NCBI GenBank assembly: GCA_039090855.1
Contig: CM077027.1
Span: 105,375,187 to 105,439,186 of the forward strand
Direction of reading: 5' to 3'
DNA: 64,000 nucleotides
Source: Macrothele yani
Taxonomy: Eukaryota > Arthropoda > Arachnida > Araneae > Macrothelidae
Below the pieces are notes generated by a model that had not been told where the DNA came from, did no database searches, and saw only the letters and a program-made list of their open reading frames with translations. Positions 22,433-35,876 of this stretch are shown here, piece after piece (position 1 is the stretch's first letter; the number at the start of each line of letters is the position of its first letter). The position numbers and the translations under genes are program-made.

Positions 22433-22857
22433 TGTGAGTTCTGAATTTTCATAACTGCTGCGTTGCGCGTTTTGATCTTCAGGTTATTTTGCATATTTCG
22501 TTTTAAATTCTAAAGTTTTTCTTATGTTTTCGGCTTTGCTCTTTAGTATATATATATATATATATATATGTGTGTGAAGTGTACAATACTACGATGCAAA
22601 AAACTTAGACACATAAGCAAAAAACAAATAATGAAACATACAACGATATACCATGTACTGTCGTTATCAGGAGAGTACCAGTACATGGCGAGAGCAGCTT
22701 TTCTGATGTCCGTGAAAGGTAGGTAGAAAACCAAATACACACGGACAGTACTCTCTAAGCTGCAAACTCTGATGCGAGACTGAACGAAGAAACAACTCGT
22801 TGTTATGCTATACATATATATATCTACATATAAACGAATATTCATCCCAATAACTGC

Positions 22858-23355
22858 TTGATATTTAATAACTTAAATCCTTTTTTAATAATAAAATTTG
22901 GTTACTTGCTAAATTTTAGTGCCATTTTTAGTGCCACTATTTTGCGCAATCCAGAAGTAATGGTTGACTATGACCGTGAGTATAATTACAAATGGGAATC
23001 ATTATTTACGATCCCACAAATGTATTTTTTTAAATATATTTATTTTGTTCACTCTTTCCACGCTTTGATGGAGGTGCGCATACTTTCATATGGTCCATTA
23101 AATTTTTAGTTCCATATTATCTTATTACACCGTCGACATCTTTCTTTGTAATTGTACACTTTTCACATTTTGAACAACATGTAAGACCAAGCAACACAGA
23201 ATTATTCGCTGGTTCCTTAATGAGACGAAACAATTTCCAGCATTCATTTTCCCCCTTGTGGGTCTAAACAAGCACGTATTTGTTGGCCTCGACACCTTTC
23301 TCAACCTCCTTAATATTAAATCCATCCATATTAAAAAATGAGTTAATTTCGACAT
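22858..23355 (-). pseudogene. Possible hAT BED-finger remnant in tandem unit 1
   Basis: The complement near 23140-23290 reads KGENECWKLFRLIKEPANNS followed by LTCCSKCEKCTITKKD. Trp-x2-Phe followed by Cys-x2-Cys fits the first half of a BED zinc finger, usual at the N-terminus of hAT transposases. A TAG precedes it. The His/Cys partner half is missing. The plus-strand frame 22858-23109 (MIFNNLNPFL) is unexplained. The same arrangement occurs in unit 2 at 29073-29570. Confidence 0.4.
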
Positions 23356-23913
23356 GACTGCAGTGGAATGATGTCCGGCACGTAACTGGAAGACCCTGGG
23401 TTCGATTCCCGGTGGTGGCCGATGATAATCTTTCCGTGACTCACTTATAAAAACTTGGAAAGAGCGATGACTTCTGTTTGATGTTTCTGGTTCACGTCAC
23501 TTGCTTGTATTAATTATTCATTCACTTCCTAGTTGTTTGTTCAGTTGCTGCTTACCATCTTTGGGGAATCCCCAGTATTGTGTGGGGCTCCAAGAAGCAA
23601 CTTGCCAATATGGCTTGGAAGTTAGTCGTATGTGAGTCTGGAGGAATTCGAGGCCACTGTGGTGCAGTGGAAGCATGTCCGGTGCGCAACTGGAAGACCC
23701 TGGGTTTGATTCCCGGTGGTGGCCGATGAAAGGTTTTCCGTGACTCACTTATAAAAACGTGGAAAGAGCGATGGCTTCTGTTTGATGTTTCTGGTCCACG
23801 TCACTTGTCTGTATTAATTAGACAACTACTGATTATGCAATATTTAATGTGTTTGGATTACTAATCTAATAATTTTTATGATAAAATAAGAATACCATGC
23901 ATTGACTTTTTCT

Positions 23914-24134
23914 ACTTTTTTTTTTTTGATCGGAGGTTAATGACTACCGTGTGCAACTCAATGGGCTTTTAAGCAGTCGCCGTTCCTAATTTAGGCTCAC
24001 TGATTCCAAGGAAGGGAGAGAGCCAGTGCCGTAAGACAAACACAACATCCATGACTTACGCGATTCGAACCCGTTCCCCTTTTCGGACGAATGATCAGAG
24101 GTTATCGCTTAGACCACTACGCCACCGAGGCGGC
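23914..24134 (-). mobile_element. SINE family A inside tandem unit, copy 2
   Basis: Same insertion as at 17691, carried along by the tandem duplication. The poly-T run is a few bases shorter. Confidence 0.88.
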
Positions 24135-25092
24135 TTTTCCACTTTTTACTTCAATGTATAGAAAATTGCCAGTCTAATTCGTACCAGCCTAAATTACCAG
24201 TCTATCTCTAATTTGTTTTTTCGGAATTCTATTTCCTTCGTAGAATAACTGAACTTCCACCAACAACGATACTTCTAAGAACAGTGCGAACTACTTGCTG
24301 TTCAGATTTAGCTTTAATTACTTAATTTTGATGCTATTCATCTTTCCCGATAGCAGTAAAGTAAATCTCAAGTGAAAAAAAATCGATGTAACGAAAATGA
24401 GTAATGGAAGTAATCAAAACAATTCCCGAACTATGATTTTTTGAATGCTGTCTAATGAAATGACGCAACAATAGTTAATTTTGTTGTTATTCAACAATAT
24501 ACTTTGCTAAACTACGGCCGAACATAGTTTCCTCACGTTTTGTATAAACGTAAAATATCTCATTGCAATTTTTGCAAATTACGAGAACCCGATGGTAAAT
24601 GTGATAAAAGCCATTACAAAAATGTATTTTCGATGCTATGAAAACGGTCAATCGTAGCAACATTTGACTTCTTCTGGACCCCCTCTCCAAAGAGTTTGCC
24701 TGCTATTTTCAATAACTGTAAAATGATGTACAACCCAAAGGGTGTAATCTGTCGATATCTTTAATTCCCAATCCCCTTCACTAACACAGTTACGATTCAG
24801 CTTTTTTCTATCTTGAGTTCAGATTTTAACTTGTGAAGATGGACTTCGGTAGCTACATTGCATTTCATCGGTGACATAGTCGTTTCGTACGTTCGCCTAA
24901 AGCTGAATAATATTTTATAATAGTAATAGATATTGTTTTTGAAAAACTAAACAGTCGAAATAATTACGATTGTCGCGCCAAGGCGGCAAAGTAAGTACTT
25001 TTTTAGTAAGTACTTACTTTTAGTACCGCTCAATGTCAGGAATTAGTAAACCTTATTGTTTATCGTTATGATTTATTTCGCTTAGTATGTAC

Positions 25093-25246
25093 CATAGTTG
25101 GAAACGGGTTAAAACTGTCGGACCCGGACCCGAGCCGAACCTGGACGACCCATAACTGGACCCAATCCGACCCGATCCGGACCCGTAACTGACCACGACA
25201 AATCTGCTTTGAACTATAAATTCGAAACTCCATTTATATATATATA
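25093..25246. mobile_element. Duplicated left end of the hAT element (copy 2)
   Basis: As at 18869. GTATGTAC lies at 25085-25092 and the TIR CATAGTTGGAAACGGG follows. One visible difference from copy 1 is GACGACCC for GACGTCCC. Confidence 0.75.
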
Positions 25247-28200
25247 TTCTATTAGGAGACTGAAGCAAAAAAATTTTTGACTCATACCAAGTACAACTTA
25301 GAAAAGGTTATGTATTGACCGGTGTGAGTAAAAAGAGAAAAAATAAAACAACTGAATGTAGAAGGTGTCGAGAATACTGAGCCTTGGCTTTATCAAGGAC
25401 CAGCAAAAACTCTGCATTTTCTCACTTCCACAAAGACCTATTTGGAAATGGGTTTCTGCAAAGTCATAGATGCAAGTAATAAGCCCACTAAAAAAATTTT
25501 TAAAAATATATACATATGTCATGACCTCCGAAGAGTTGCATGACCAAGCTTTATTTAATAATTTAGCTTGCATCCATAACTTTCCTGGCCCGACCCATGC
25601 TCTTCATCTGTTACTATTAAACAGAAAGAAGAAGATTATAGAAAACGCAAGTTGTAAGAGTGACTTAATAAATCAGAAATAATGTTCAGCAATAACAAAT
25701 TACCAAGTTCGCCTGAGAGAGAATTTAAAGCTGAATAACAATACAAAGGTATTACAAATTCTTAACATTGCAATAAAAAAGGAAATATTACTTTTTTTAA
25801 AGCACAGATTCTTGAAAGAAAAACTGGATTATAAAACCCCTACTCCACAACTTCTGACAACACAAAAACGAGAATAAAATAAAGACAATAATTAATTAAA
25901 GAAACGCTTTGTAAAGGTTATATGACATAAACAATTAGTTGCAATATGTACAAAGTATTTCAGAAGTGCTTTAAGTGCATAATTAAGTAGTTATTAAGAA
26001 CTTAACTACATTAAAAACACAGCGCAAATTACAAGAACACTGTAACGGCTGGCTGCTTGGCCTTAGTTCCCTAAAAACGCGCAAAGTTACCAAGAAAAAG
26101 AAAGAGTTAAAATCCGCAAAAAAGTTAATAGACTTGCCAGTGCCTAAATGCTGAAAGCAAAAAAAGAAAAAAATTACAAGAAGTTCAAACATTGAACTTG
26201 GAAAACCTAAAACCCAAAGACAATGAAGAGAGCTTACCTCTTATGCAACTAAACTTCCTCCTTTCTTGAGGAAACATGGCCGACCTTTTAACCCAAAATT
26301 CCAAACACCCCTGCCACTCCCTAGTCGCTGGGAGGCAGTATGGGTGGTGCTAAAGCCCTCCACACACTGAAAAAATCCTACTCGCGGAGATTTTAACTAG
26401 AGAAAAAAATATAATTAAGATTGTGGACCTGTATGATCAGAAAGAGCAGAATTAACTCTCCAGAATAGATGAGAAATATTATGAAATACACAAGTAGTGT
26501 ATTTAATAATCTTTGCATGTATTTAATCACCTTAGTGAGCTTCTATAGACTATTCAGAATCCTATTAATTTTAATGTTAGTTTTACTATTTTTAGTATAG
26601 TTATTCTAGTGAGTGAATAACTAGTTTTCTTTTATATTTATTTTTACTTTCTTTTATAAACAGATTTTTAAGCTTTTTTTTTGTGTGTGATTTTGTCTAT
26701 ATTATTTATTTTTTTTATTTTTAATAGGACCTTCTTATCCATAGCACTAAGGTTCCTTTTTGTAGTTAATAGACATCCTCTAGCCAACTTCCAAAAGGCT
26801 TTCATTGGTCAGAATCATATTATTAACTGTGTAGAAAATTAAAGCAGATCTGCCAACCTTACTCTATTATTCAGAATAATTTTTCTTAAAGTTCTTTTGA
26901 TAAAGGAAGTAGGAATTTTGTTCTCTAGAAAGCTGTCTAATAGTATATTAATGTGGTAATTGAAGTCCAAATTGCTGCTGCAAATTCTTGAAATTCTTGA
27001 AATTCTAAGCACCTGAGAAATTAGTACATTCTCAATTAATTTGGTTGATATGTTATTATTCCAGTGTAGATATTTAATTACTTTGAAAGGAAAATTAACT
27101 CTTTTATCAAAGAGGCTAATAGATGGGTTACCTCTGTTAAGTTTAATGCTTAAGTCTAGGAACTCTAGTTCCTGATTACTGTTGTGATGCCTATTAACTA
27201 CAATAAGGAACCTTAGTGCTATGGATAAGAAGGTCCTATTAAAAATAAAAAAATTAAATAATATAGACAAAATCACAAAAAAAAGCTTAAAAATCTGTTT
27301 ATAAAATAAAATAAAAATAAATATAAAAGAAAACTAGTTATTCACTCACTAGAATAGCTATACTAAAAATAGTAAAACTAACATTAAAAGTAATAGGATT
27401 CTGAATAGTCTACAGAAGCTCACTAAGGTGATTAAATGCATGCAAAGATTATTAAATACACTACTTGTGTATTTCATAATATTTCTCATGTATTCTGGAC
27501 AGTTAATTCTGCTCTTTCTGATCATACAGGTCCACAATCTTAATTATATTTTTTTCTCTAGTTAAAATCTCCGCGAGTAGGATTTTTTCAGTGTGTGGAG
27601 GCTTTCAGCCCCACCCACACTGCCCCACTAGCGACTAGGGAGTGGCAGGGATATTTGGAATTTTGGGTTAAAAGGTCGGCCATGTTTCCTCAAGAAAGGA
27701 GGAAGTTTAGTTGCATAAGAGGTAAGCTCTCTTCATTGTCTTTGGGTTTTAGGTTTTCCAAGTTCAATGTTTGAACTTCTTGTACCTTTTTTCTGTTTTT
27801 GCTTTCAGCATTTAGGCACTGGCAAGTCTATTAACTTTCTTGCGGATTTTAACTCTTTCTTTTCTTGGTAACTTTGCGCGTTTTTTAGGGAACTAAGGCC
27901 AAGCAGCCGGCCGTTTCAGTGTTCTTGTAATTTGCGCTGTGTTTTCAATGTAGTTAAGTTCTTAATAACAACTTAATTATGCACTTAAAGCACCTGAAAT
28001 ACTTTGTACATATTGCAACTAATTGTTTATGTCATATAACCTTTACAAAGCGTTTCTTTAATTAATTATTGTCTTTATTTTATTCTGGTTCTTTAAAAAA
28101 ATTAATATTTCCTTTTTTATTGCAATGTTAAGAATTTGTAATACTTTTGTATTGCTATTCAGGTGTAAATTCTCTCTCAGGCGAACTTGGTAATTTGTTA

Positions 28201-28649
28201 TTGCTGAACATTATTTCTGATTTATTAAGTCATTCTTACAGCTTGAGTTTTCTATAATCATCTTCTTTCTGTTTAATAGTAACAGATGAAGAGCATGGGT
28301 CGGGCCAGGAAAGTTATGGATGCAAGCTAAATTGTTAACTAAAGCTTGGTCATGCAACTCTGCGGAGGTCATGACATATGTATATATTTTTTAAAAATTT
28401 TTTGGTGGGCTTATAACTTGGATCTATGACTTTGTAGAAAGCCATTTCTAAATAGGTCTTTGTGGAAGTGAGAAAATGCAGAGTTTTTGCTGGTCCTTGA
28501 TAAAGCCAAGGCTCAGTATTCTCGACACTTTCTACATTCAGTTGTTTTATTTTTTTCTCTTTTTACTCATACCGGTCAATACATAACCTTTTTTATGTTG
28601 TACTTGGTATGAGTCCAAATTTTTTTTTTGCTTCAGTCTCTTAATAGAA
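25247..28649 (-). mobile_element. 3.4-kb foldback element, copy 2
   Basis: Duplicate of the 19029-22432 element within tandem unit 2. It shares the ~70-bp deletion in the right arm, which argues that units 1 and 2 are each other's closest relatives. Confidence 0.85.
26839..27276 (-). pseudogene. C-terminal RT fragment, Penelope-like, copy 2
   Basis: Same 145-codon frame as at 20623 with one visible change (STKLIENV for STKVIENV). It keeps the RISRIS duplication. It is open only because the tandem units are so similar; nothing indicates selection. Confidence 0.55.
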
Positions 28650-30129
28650 TGTGAGTTCTGAATTTTCATAACTGCTGCGTTGCGCGTTTTGATCTTCAGG
28701 TTATTTTGCATCTTTCGTTTTAAATTCTAAAGTTTTTCTTATGTTTTCGGCTTTGCTCTTTAGTATATATATATATATATATATGTGTGTGAAGTGTACA
28801 ATACTACGATGCAAAAAACTTAGACACATAAGCAAAAAACAAATAATGAAACATACAACGATATACCATGTACTGTCGTTATCAGGAGAGTACCAGTACA
28901 TGGCGAGAGCAGCTTTTCTGATGTCCGTGAAAGGTAGGTAGAAAACCAAATACACACGGACAGTACTCTCTAAGCTGCAAACTCTGATGCGAGACTGAAC
29001 GAAGAAACGACTCGTTGTTATGCTATACATATATATATCTACATATAAACGAATATTCATCCCAATAACTGCTTGATATTTAATAACTTAAATCCTTTTT
29101 TAATAATAAAATTTGGTTACTTGCTAAATTTTAGTGCCATTTTTAGTGCCACTATTTTGCGCAATCCAGAAGTAATGGTTGACTATGACCGTGAGTATAA
29201 TTACAAATGGGAATCATTATTTACGATCCCACAAATGTATTTTTTTAAATGTATTTATTTTGTTCACTCTTTCCACGCTTTGATGGAGGTGCGCATACTT
29301 TCATATGGTCCATTAAATTTTTAGTTCCATATTATCTTATTACACCGTCGACATCTTTCTTTGTAATTGTACACTTTTCACATTTTGAACAACATGTAAG
29401 ACCAAGCAACACAGAATTATTCGCTGGTTCCTTAATGAGACGAAACAATTTCCAGCATTCATTTTCCCCCTTGTGGGTCTAAACAAGCACGTATTTGTTG
29501 GCCTCGACACCTTTCTCAACCTCCTTAATATTAAATCCATCCATATTAAAAAATGAGTTAATTTCGACATGACTGCAGTGGAATGATGTCCGGCACGTAA
29601 CTGGAAGACCCTGGGTTCGATTCCCGGTGGTGGCCGATGATAATCTTTCCGTGACTCACTTATAAAAACTTGGAAAGAGCGATGACTTCTGTTTGATGTT
29701 TCTGGTTCACGTCACTTGCTTGTATTAATTATTCATTCACTTCCTAGTTGTTTGTTCAGTTGCTGCTTACCATCTTTGGGGAATCCCCAGTATTGTGTAA
29801 GGCTCCAAGAAGCAACTTGCCAATATGGCTTGGAAGTTAGTCGTATGTGAGTCTGGAGGAATTCGAGGCCACTGTGGTGCAGTGGAAGCATGTCCGGTGC
29901 GCAACTGGAAGACCCTGGGTTTGATTCCCGGTGGTGGCCGATGAAAGGTTTTCCGTGACTCACTTATAAAAACGTGGAAAGAGCGATGGCTTCTGTTTGA
30001 TGTTTCTGGTCCACGTCACTTGTCTGTATTAATTAGACAACTACTGATTATGCAATATTTAATGTGTTTGGATTACTAATCTAATAATTTTTATGATAAA
30101 ATAAGAATACCATGCATTGACTTTTTCTA

Positions 30130-30352
30130 CTTTTTTTTTTTTTTTGATCGGAGGTTAATGACTACCGTGTGCAACTCAATGGGCTTTTAAGCAGTCGCCG
30201 TTCCTAATTTAGGCTCACTGATTCCAAGGAAGGGAGAGAGCCAGTGCCGTAAGACAAACACAACATCCATGACTTACGCGATTCGAACCCGTTCCCCTTT
30301 TCGGACGAATGATCAGAGGTTATCGCTTAGACCAATGCGCCACCGAGGCGGC
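30130..30352 (-). mobile_element. SINE family A inside tandem unit, copy 3
   Basis: Same insertion as at 17691 and 23914, with the longest poly-T and one change in the A-box region (ACCAATGCGCCACC). Confidence 0.88.
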
Positions 30353-31467
30353 TTTTCCACTTTTTACTTCAATGTATAGAAAATTGCCAGTCTAATTCGT
30401 ACCAGCCTAAATTACCAGGCTATCTCTAATTTGTTTTTTCGGAATTCTATTTTCTTCGTAGAATAACTGAACTTCTACCAACAACGATACTTCTAAGAAC
30501 AGTGCGAACTACTTGCTGTTCAGATTTAGTTTTAATTACTTAATTTTGATGCTATTCATCTTTCCCGATAGCAGTAAAGTAAATCTCAAGTGAAAAAAAA
30601 TCGATGTAATGAAAATGAGTAATGGAAGTAATCAAAACAATTCCCGAACTATGATTTTTTGAATGCTGTCTAATGAAATGACGCAACAATAGTTAATTTT
30701 CTTGTTATTCAACAACATACTTTGCTAAACTACCGCCGAACATAGTTTCCTCACGTTTTGTATAAACGTAAAATATCTCATTGCAATTTTTGCAAATTAC
30801 GAGAACCCGATGGTAAATGTGATAAAAGCCATTACAAAAATGTATTTTCGATGCTATGAAAACGGTCAATCGTAGCAACATTTGACTTCTTCTGGACCCT
30901 CTCTCCAAAGAGTTTGCCTGCTATTTTCAATAACTGTAAAATGATGTACAACCCAAAGGGTGTAATCTGTCGATATCTTTAATTCCCAATCCCCTTCACT
31001 AACACAGTTACGATTCAGCTTTTTTCTATCTTGAGTTCAGATTTTAACTTGTGAAGATGGACTTCGGTAGCTACATTGCATTTCATCGGTGACATAGTCG
31101 TTTCGTACGTTCGCCTAAAGCTGAATAATATTTTATAATAGTAATAGATATTGTTTTTGAAAAACTAAACAGTCGAAATAATTACGATTGCCGCGCCAAG
31201 GCGGCAAAGTAAGTACTTTTTTAGTAAGTACTTACTTTTAGTACCGCTCAATGTCAGGAATTAGTAAACCTTATTGTTTATCGTTATGATTTATTTCGCT
31301 TAGTATGTACCATAGTTGGAAACGGGTTAAAACTGTCGGACCCGGACCCGACCCGGACCCGGACGTCCCATAACTGGACCCAATCCGACCCGATCCGGAC
31401 CCGTAACTGACCAGGACAAATCTGCTTTGAACTATAAATTCGAAACTCCATTGATATATATATATAT

Positions 31468-34400
31468 GTAAGGTCAGGTGATGCGTAACATCACAACCTC
31501 TCCTTGACAAATGTCAACCCCGCCTTCTCGTGGTTCATCCTGTTCCCACTAAAGGGGCTCTGACGACCGCCAATAGCGGTATAACTATACCATCGGGATC
31601 AGAGGAAATGCTATCCCACACTCACCAACCCGCTTGGCCAGCGTGGTGAGTTATGGCCAAACACCTCCAAAATGACTCTACAACTTAAATCTTGGCCCTC
31701 AGTCTCCGGCAGCTGGAATGTACCTGGCCAAGGCAGCGGCCAGTGCGACATGAAGGCAGAGGGTGCTAAGAATCCCCGGAGGACCGGACTAGGCTGCCAT
31801 TTGATGCTGACCTTGGCTACCTACAACGGACGTTCCCTATCTTCTGATTCAAGGCTTCTTGAATTGGAAGAGGAACTACAAAGGATCAAGTGGGACATCG
31901 TCGGGCTAAGTGAGGTAAGGAGAAAAGGAGAAGATCTCATTGAACTGAAAAGTGGACATCTCTTCTATTATCGTGGGACAGATACTGGTAGAACTAGTGG
32001 TGTTGGATTTATAATAAACAAGAAACTGAAGGATAAAGTGGTAGAAGTTGAAAGTTCCTCTAACAGAGCTGCACGACTCGTTATCCAACTATCAAGAAGA
32101 TACCAGGCTCAGATTATTCAAACTTATGCACCCACCACAAGTCATCCTGAAGAAGAAATTGAAGAATTTTATGAGGAAATTCGTCATCTAAATAATAAAG
32201 GTAAGCAGCACTTGAAGATAATTATGGGAGATTTCAATGCAAAAATAGGGCAACGGCAACAGAATGAAACTTCAGTAGGTAAATTCGGTCACGGCAACAG
32301 AAACCAGCGTGGAAATACTCTCGTTGAGTTTGCAGAGGCAGAAGGATTTTTCATCTTGAATTCCTTTTTCAAGAAAAAGCCACACAGGAAATGGACATGG
32401 AGACATCCAATTGGGACGACAAGTGAAATTGATTTTATTATGTGTAACAAAAAATTCGTCATCGAAGACTGCAGTGTGCTGAATAAGTTCAACACAGGTA
32501 GTGACCATAGATTGGTGAGATGTAAGATGCACCTCAACACTAAACTGGAACGTGGCAAGCTCATAAGACAAACAAAATGTATTGACATAACCAACCTTAA
32601 AAAACACCATAATACTTTCAAGTTGGAACTGAAGAACAGATTCTCTGCTTTAGAAGGCCTAACATCGGAAGAAGTGGATATTTCGAAAGTTAACAGAAAA
32701 GTAACCAAAGCTATTATGGAAACAGCAACAAAATTAGCTGGGTCTAAGAACAAGTTGCATGTGAACAAATTATCAGAAAAAACAAAAATGTTGATGCAAA
32801 AAAGAAGAGAGATGAGGACAACTAAAGAAGATGTGACTTCCAAAGTGGAATATATAGAGCTATGCAAGACAGCACGAAAAAGTATCACTGAAGACGTAAG
32901 GAAATTCAACTGTGAGCTAGTGAGGAAAGCAATTGAAAACAACCAAAGCCTAAAGATAGCAAAGGGACATCTCAATAAGGGAAGAAAACAGATTATGGCT
33001 CTGAGAAAAGAAGATGGTTCTATAACAAGAAATAGAGGCGAAATTTTGACAAGAGTGAAAGATTTCTACTCCAAATTATATGAAAGGGATGATACATGTA
33101 CTCCAGACACCATGAAAGGTACCAGTACCAGAGTTCTTCCAGTCCTTCCAGCAGAAGTTGCACATGCAATCAAGAACATGAAGAGGGGAAAAGCTCCAGG
33201 AGAAGATGGAATTACTGTAGACATCATACAAGAAGCAAGTGGAGAAATCGAAACAGTACTCGCCCAAATTTTCACACTCGATGCCTTAATGAAGGGAAAA
33301 TTCCTGAGGATTGGAACAATGCTTCAATGATCCTGCTACATAAAAAAGGTGACATTGAGGATCTCAGGAACTACAGACCTATCAGCCTCCTATCAGTGGT
33401 TTATAAAATCTTCACTAAAGTTCTTTCACACCGCTTGAAGGTAACACTGGACATGGCTCAACCGAGAGAACAAGCTGGATTCAGGAGTGGCTACAGCACA
33501 ATAGATCATATCCACGTACTGAGAGAACTAATTGAAAGAGCGAGGGAATATGAACTTCCATTGTGCATGGCTTTTATCGATTATGAAAAAGCCTTTGATT
33601 CGGTGAAACCATCAGCAGTTACCACGGCTCTGAAATCCTGCGGTATTGAAGATGCATACATTAATATTATTAATAACATCTATGAAAATGCAAGTGCAAA
33701 GATTCGGCTGTTTGAAAATACAACACACATAAAAATTGGAAAGGGAGTGAGACAAGGTGACACCATATCTCCGAAGCTCTTTAATGCCACATTGGAAAAT
33801 GTCTTTCAATCACTGAACTGGGAAAACAAAGGGATAAAGATTAATGGAGATTATCTAACCCACCTTCGTTTTGCTGATGACGTAGTCATTTTTGCAACTA
33901 CCCCATCAGAGCTGCAGAGTATGATCCAGGAACTTGCTGACAAGAGTAAAGAAGTGGGATTAAAAATGAACTTTCAGAAGACAAAAGTGATGTTCAATGC
34001 TTTTACAAGAAATGAAGATTTATCGATTGATGGAGGAAAACTGGAGGTAACAGATACGTATGTTTATCTTGGACAGCAGATATCAAGTGAGGGTCACATT
34101 GATGAAGAAATTAATCGGCGTACAAAACTTGCCTGGAGAGCTTTTGGAAGAAACAGCATAATTTTCAAGAGCAATATGCCATTATGTCTTAAAAGAAAAG
34201 TGTTTGATCAATGCATCCTTCCAGTGCTTACGTATGGTGCAGAGACGTGGACCTTAACTAAAAGAGACATACAAAGGCTGCAGACAACTCAAAGAAGCAT
34301 GGAGAGGTGCATGCTTGGTATAACCAGGAGAGATAAGAAGAGGAACTCGTGGATCCGAAAAATGACGAGAGTGGAAGACATCATGATCAGAGTTAAATCC

Positions 34401-34646
34401 CTGAAATGGCAATGGGCTGGACATACTGCCAGAAGGACAGACCATAGATGGACAGCCGAAATTTTAGATTGTATTCCAAGGGACAGGAAAAGACCCAGAA
34501 AAAGACCACATGGGAGATGGGTGGATGAAATTCGTAAATATGCGGGAGTGACATGGAGGAGACTGGCACAAGACAGACCGTTGTGGAGGAAACTTGGGGA
34601 GACCTTCGTCCAGCAGTGGATTGATAATTATTGACGATGATGATGA

Positions 34647-34650
<4 letters not shown>
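31468..34650 (+). mobile_element. Near-intact RTE-clade LINE
   Basis: Inserted in the (AT)n run that is uninterrupted in tandem units 1 and 2, so those units show the empty site. It has a 5' leader (GTAAGGTCAGGTGATGCG), one long coding region and a short GATGATGAT tail, then an expanded (AT)n of about 80 bp. The ~3.2-kb length fits RTE elements. The fragment at 8606-9420 is a truncated copy of the same family. Confidence 0.92.
31672..34634 (+). pseudogene. RTE ORF: AP endonuclease-reverse transcriptase with 2-bp insertion
   Basis: Encodes the enzyme that nicks DNA and copies LINE RNA at the nick. The N-terminal AP-endonuclease part has ATYNGRSL, GLSEVRRKG, IMGDFNAKIG, GTTSEIDFIM and GSDHRLVRC, all key positions present. 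The RT part has RPISLLSVVYKIFTKVLSHR, EQAGFRSGYSTIDHI, FIDYEKAFDSV, GVRQGDTISPKLFN and the catalytic FADDVVIF. The C-terminal region has KRDIQRLQTTQRSMER and W-rich AGVTWRRLAQDRPLWRK. The frame 31672-33330 shifts to 33096-34634 through two extra bases near 33277. No other break is visible, so the copy is recent. These RT domains are often mis-annotated as craniofacial development protein 2-like. Confidence 0.93.

Positions 34651-34728
<78 letters not shown>
34649..34728. repeat. (AT)n microsatellite, ~80 bp
   Basis: About 40 AT dinucleotides directly after the RTE tail. Shorter (AT)n runs sit beside each foldback copy (near 19015, 22545, 25240, 28765, 35880-35925 and 39502). Confidence 0.95.
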
Positions 34729-34729
<1 letters not shown>

Positions 34730-34732
<3 letters not shown>

Positions 34733-35763
34733 TATAAAGAAGATACCTAAGCAAAAAAATACATATATAATTTTGACTCACACCTAGTACAACATAGAAA
34801 AGGTTATGTATCTACCTGTGTGAGTAAAAGGAGAAAAGATAAAAAAATAAAATAAAACTACTGAATGTAGAAGGTGTCGAGAATACTGAGCCTTGGCTTT
34901 ATCAAGGACCAGCAAAAACTCTGCATTTTCTCACTTCCACAAAGACCTAGTTGGAAATGGGTTTCTGCAAGGCCATAGATGCAAGTAACATTCCCACCGA
35001 AAATAGTTTAAAATATATATATATGTCATGTCCTCCGTAGAGTTGCATGACCTAGCACTAGTTAACAATTTCGCTTGCATCCATTAACCTTCCTGGCCCG
35101 ACCCATGCTCTTCATCTGTTACTATTAAACAGAGAGAAGAAGATTAAAGAGAACTCAAGCTGTGAGAGTGACATAATAATTAGAAATGATTTTCAGCCAT
35201 AACGAAATGCCAAGTTCGTTTGAGAGAGAATTTAAACCTGAAAATCAATGCAAAAGAAATCCAAATTTTTACATTGCAATTAAAAAAGGAAATATTAATT
35301 TTTAACGAACAGATTTTTGAAAGAAAACTTGAGTCTAAAACCCCCTACTCTACAACTTATGACAGCACGAAAACGAGAATAAGTTAAAGATAATAATTAA
35401 CTAAAGAAAACTTTGTGAAAGTTATATACCTTAAACAGTTAGTTGCAATATGTACAAAGTATTTCAGCAGTGCTTTAAGTGCATAATTAATTAGTTATTA
35501 AGAACTTAACTACTTTGAAAAAACAGCGCATAGAAAAGGAACAAGCTTAGCCATCTTCTGTTCCTAGGTACCCCAAAAGACGCTCAAAGTTACAAAGAAA
35601 AGAACAGTATTCTCGACACCTTCTACATTCAGTAGTTTTATTTTATTTTTTTATCTTTTCTCCTTTTACTCACACAGGTAGATACATAACCTTTTCTATG
35701 TTGTACTAGGTGTGAGTCAAAATTATATATGTATTTTTTTGCTTAGGTATCTTCTTTATAGAA
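34730..35763. mobile_element. Short foldback element with near-perfect 155-bp arms
   Basis: The left arm 34730-34891 (TTCTATAAAGAAGATACCTA at the tip) and right arm 35608-35763 match almost perfectly as inverted repeats. Between them is a diverged stretch related to the left arm of the large element (for example CAAGGACCAGCAAAAACTCT near 34904). There is no RT fragment. An ~115-bp tail follows (35764-35877), then (AT)n. It looks like a deletion derivative or sister family of the large foldback element. Confidence 0.8.
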
Positions 35764-35876
35764 TGTGAATTCTGAATTTTCAAAACTGCTGCGTTGCGCG
35801 TTTTGATCTTCAGGTTATTTTGCAACCTTCGTTTTAAATTCTAAAGTTTTTCCTTAGTCTTCAGTTTTGCTCTTAA

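Larger units (their letters stand above)
17132..23358. repeat. 6.2-kb tandem unit, copy 1
   Basis: A 6227-bp unit. In order it holds SINE family B tail and head (17132-17590), an inverted SINE family A (17691-17910), unique flank to 18868, a hAT left end (18869-19028), the foldback element (19029-22432), an ~115-bp tail with an (AT)n run, and hAT-internal DNA to 23358. The left edge is fixed by where copies 2 and 3 begin (TGCAGTGGAATG). The right edge is the junction at 23358/23359. Confidence 0.93.
23359..29573. repeat. 6.2-kb tandem unit, copy 2
   Basis: 6215 bp, nearly identical to copy 1 with scattered substitutions and small indels (microsatellite and homopolymer lengths differ). Its junction with copy 1 (GACATGAC then TGCAGTGG) is the same as the junction between copies 2 and 3, so both joins descend from one rearrangement. 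Confidence 0.93.

Noticed and set aside
22543..22845. 100-codon frame with hydrophobic stretch, repeated in the other units
   Set aside because: Spans an (AT)n run translated as Tyr/Ile repeats, and its length varies with the microsatellite.
31672..34634. Host gene similar to craniofacial development protein 2
   Set aside because: Domain order endonuclease-RT, GAT tail and truncated sister copy show it is an RTE LINE.
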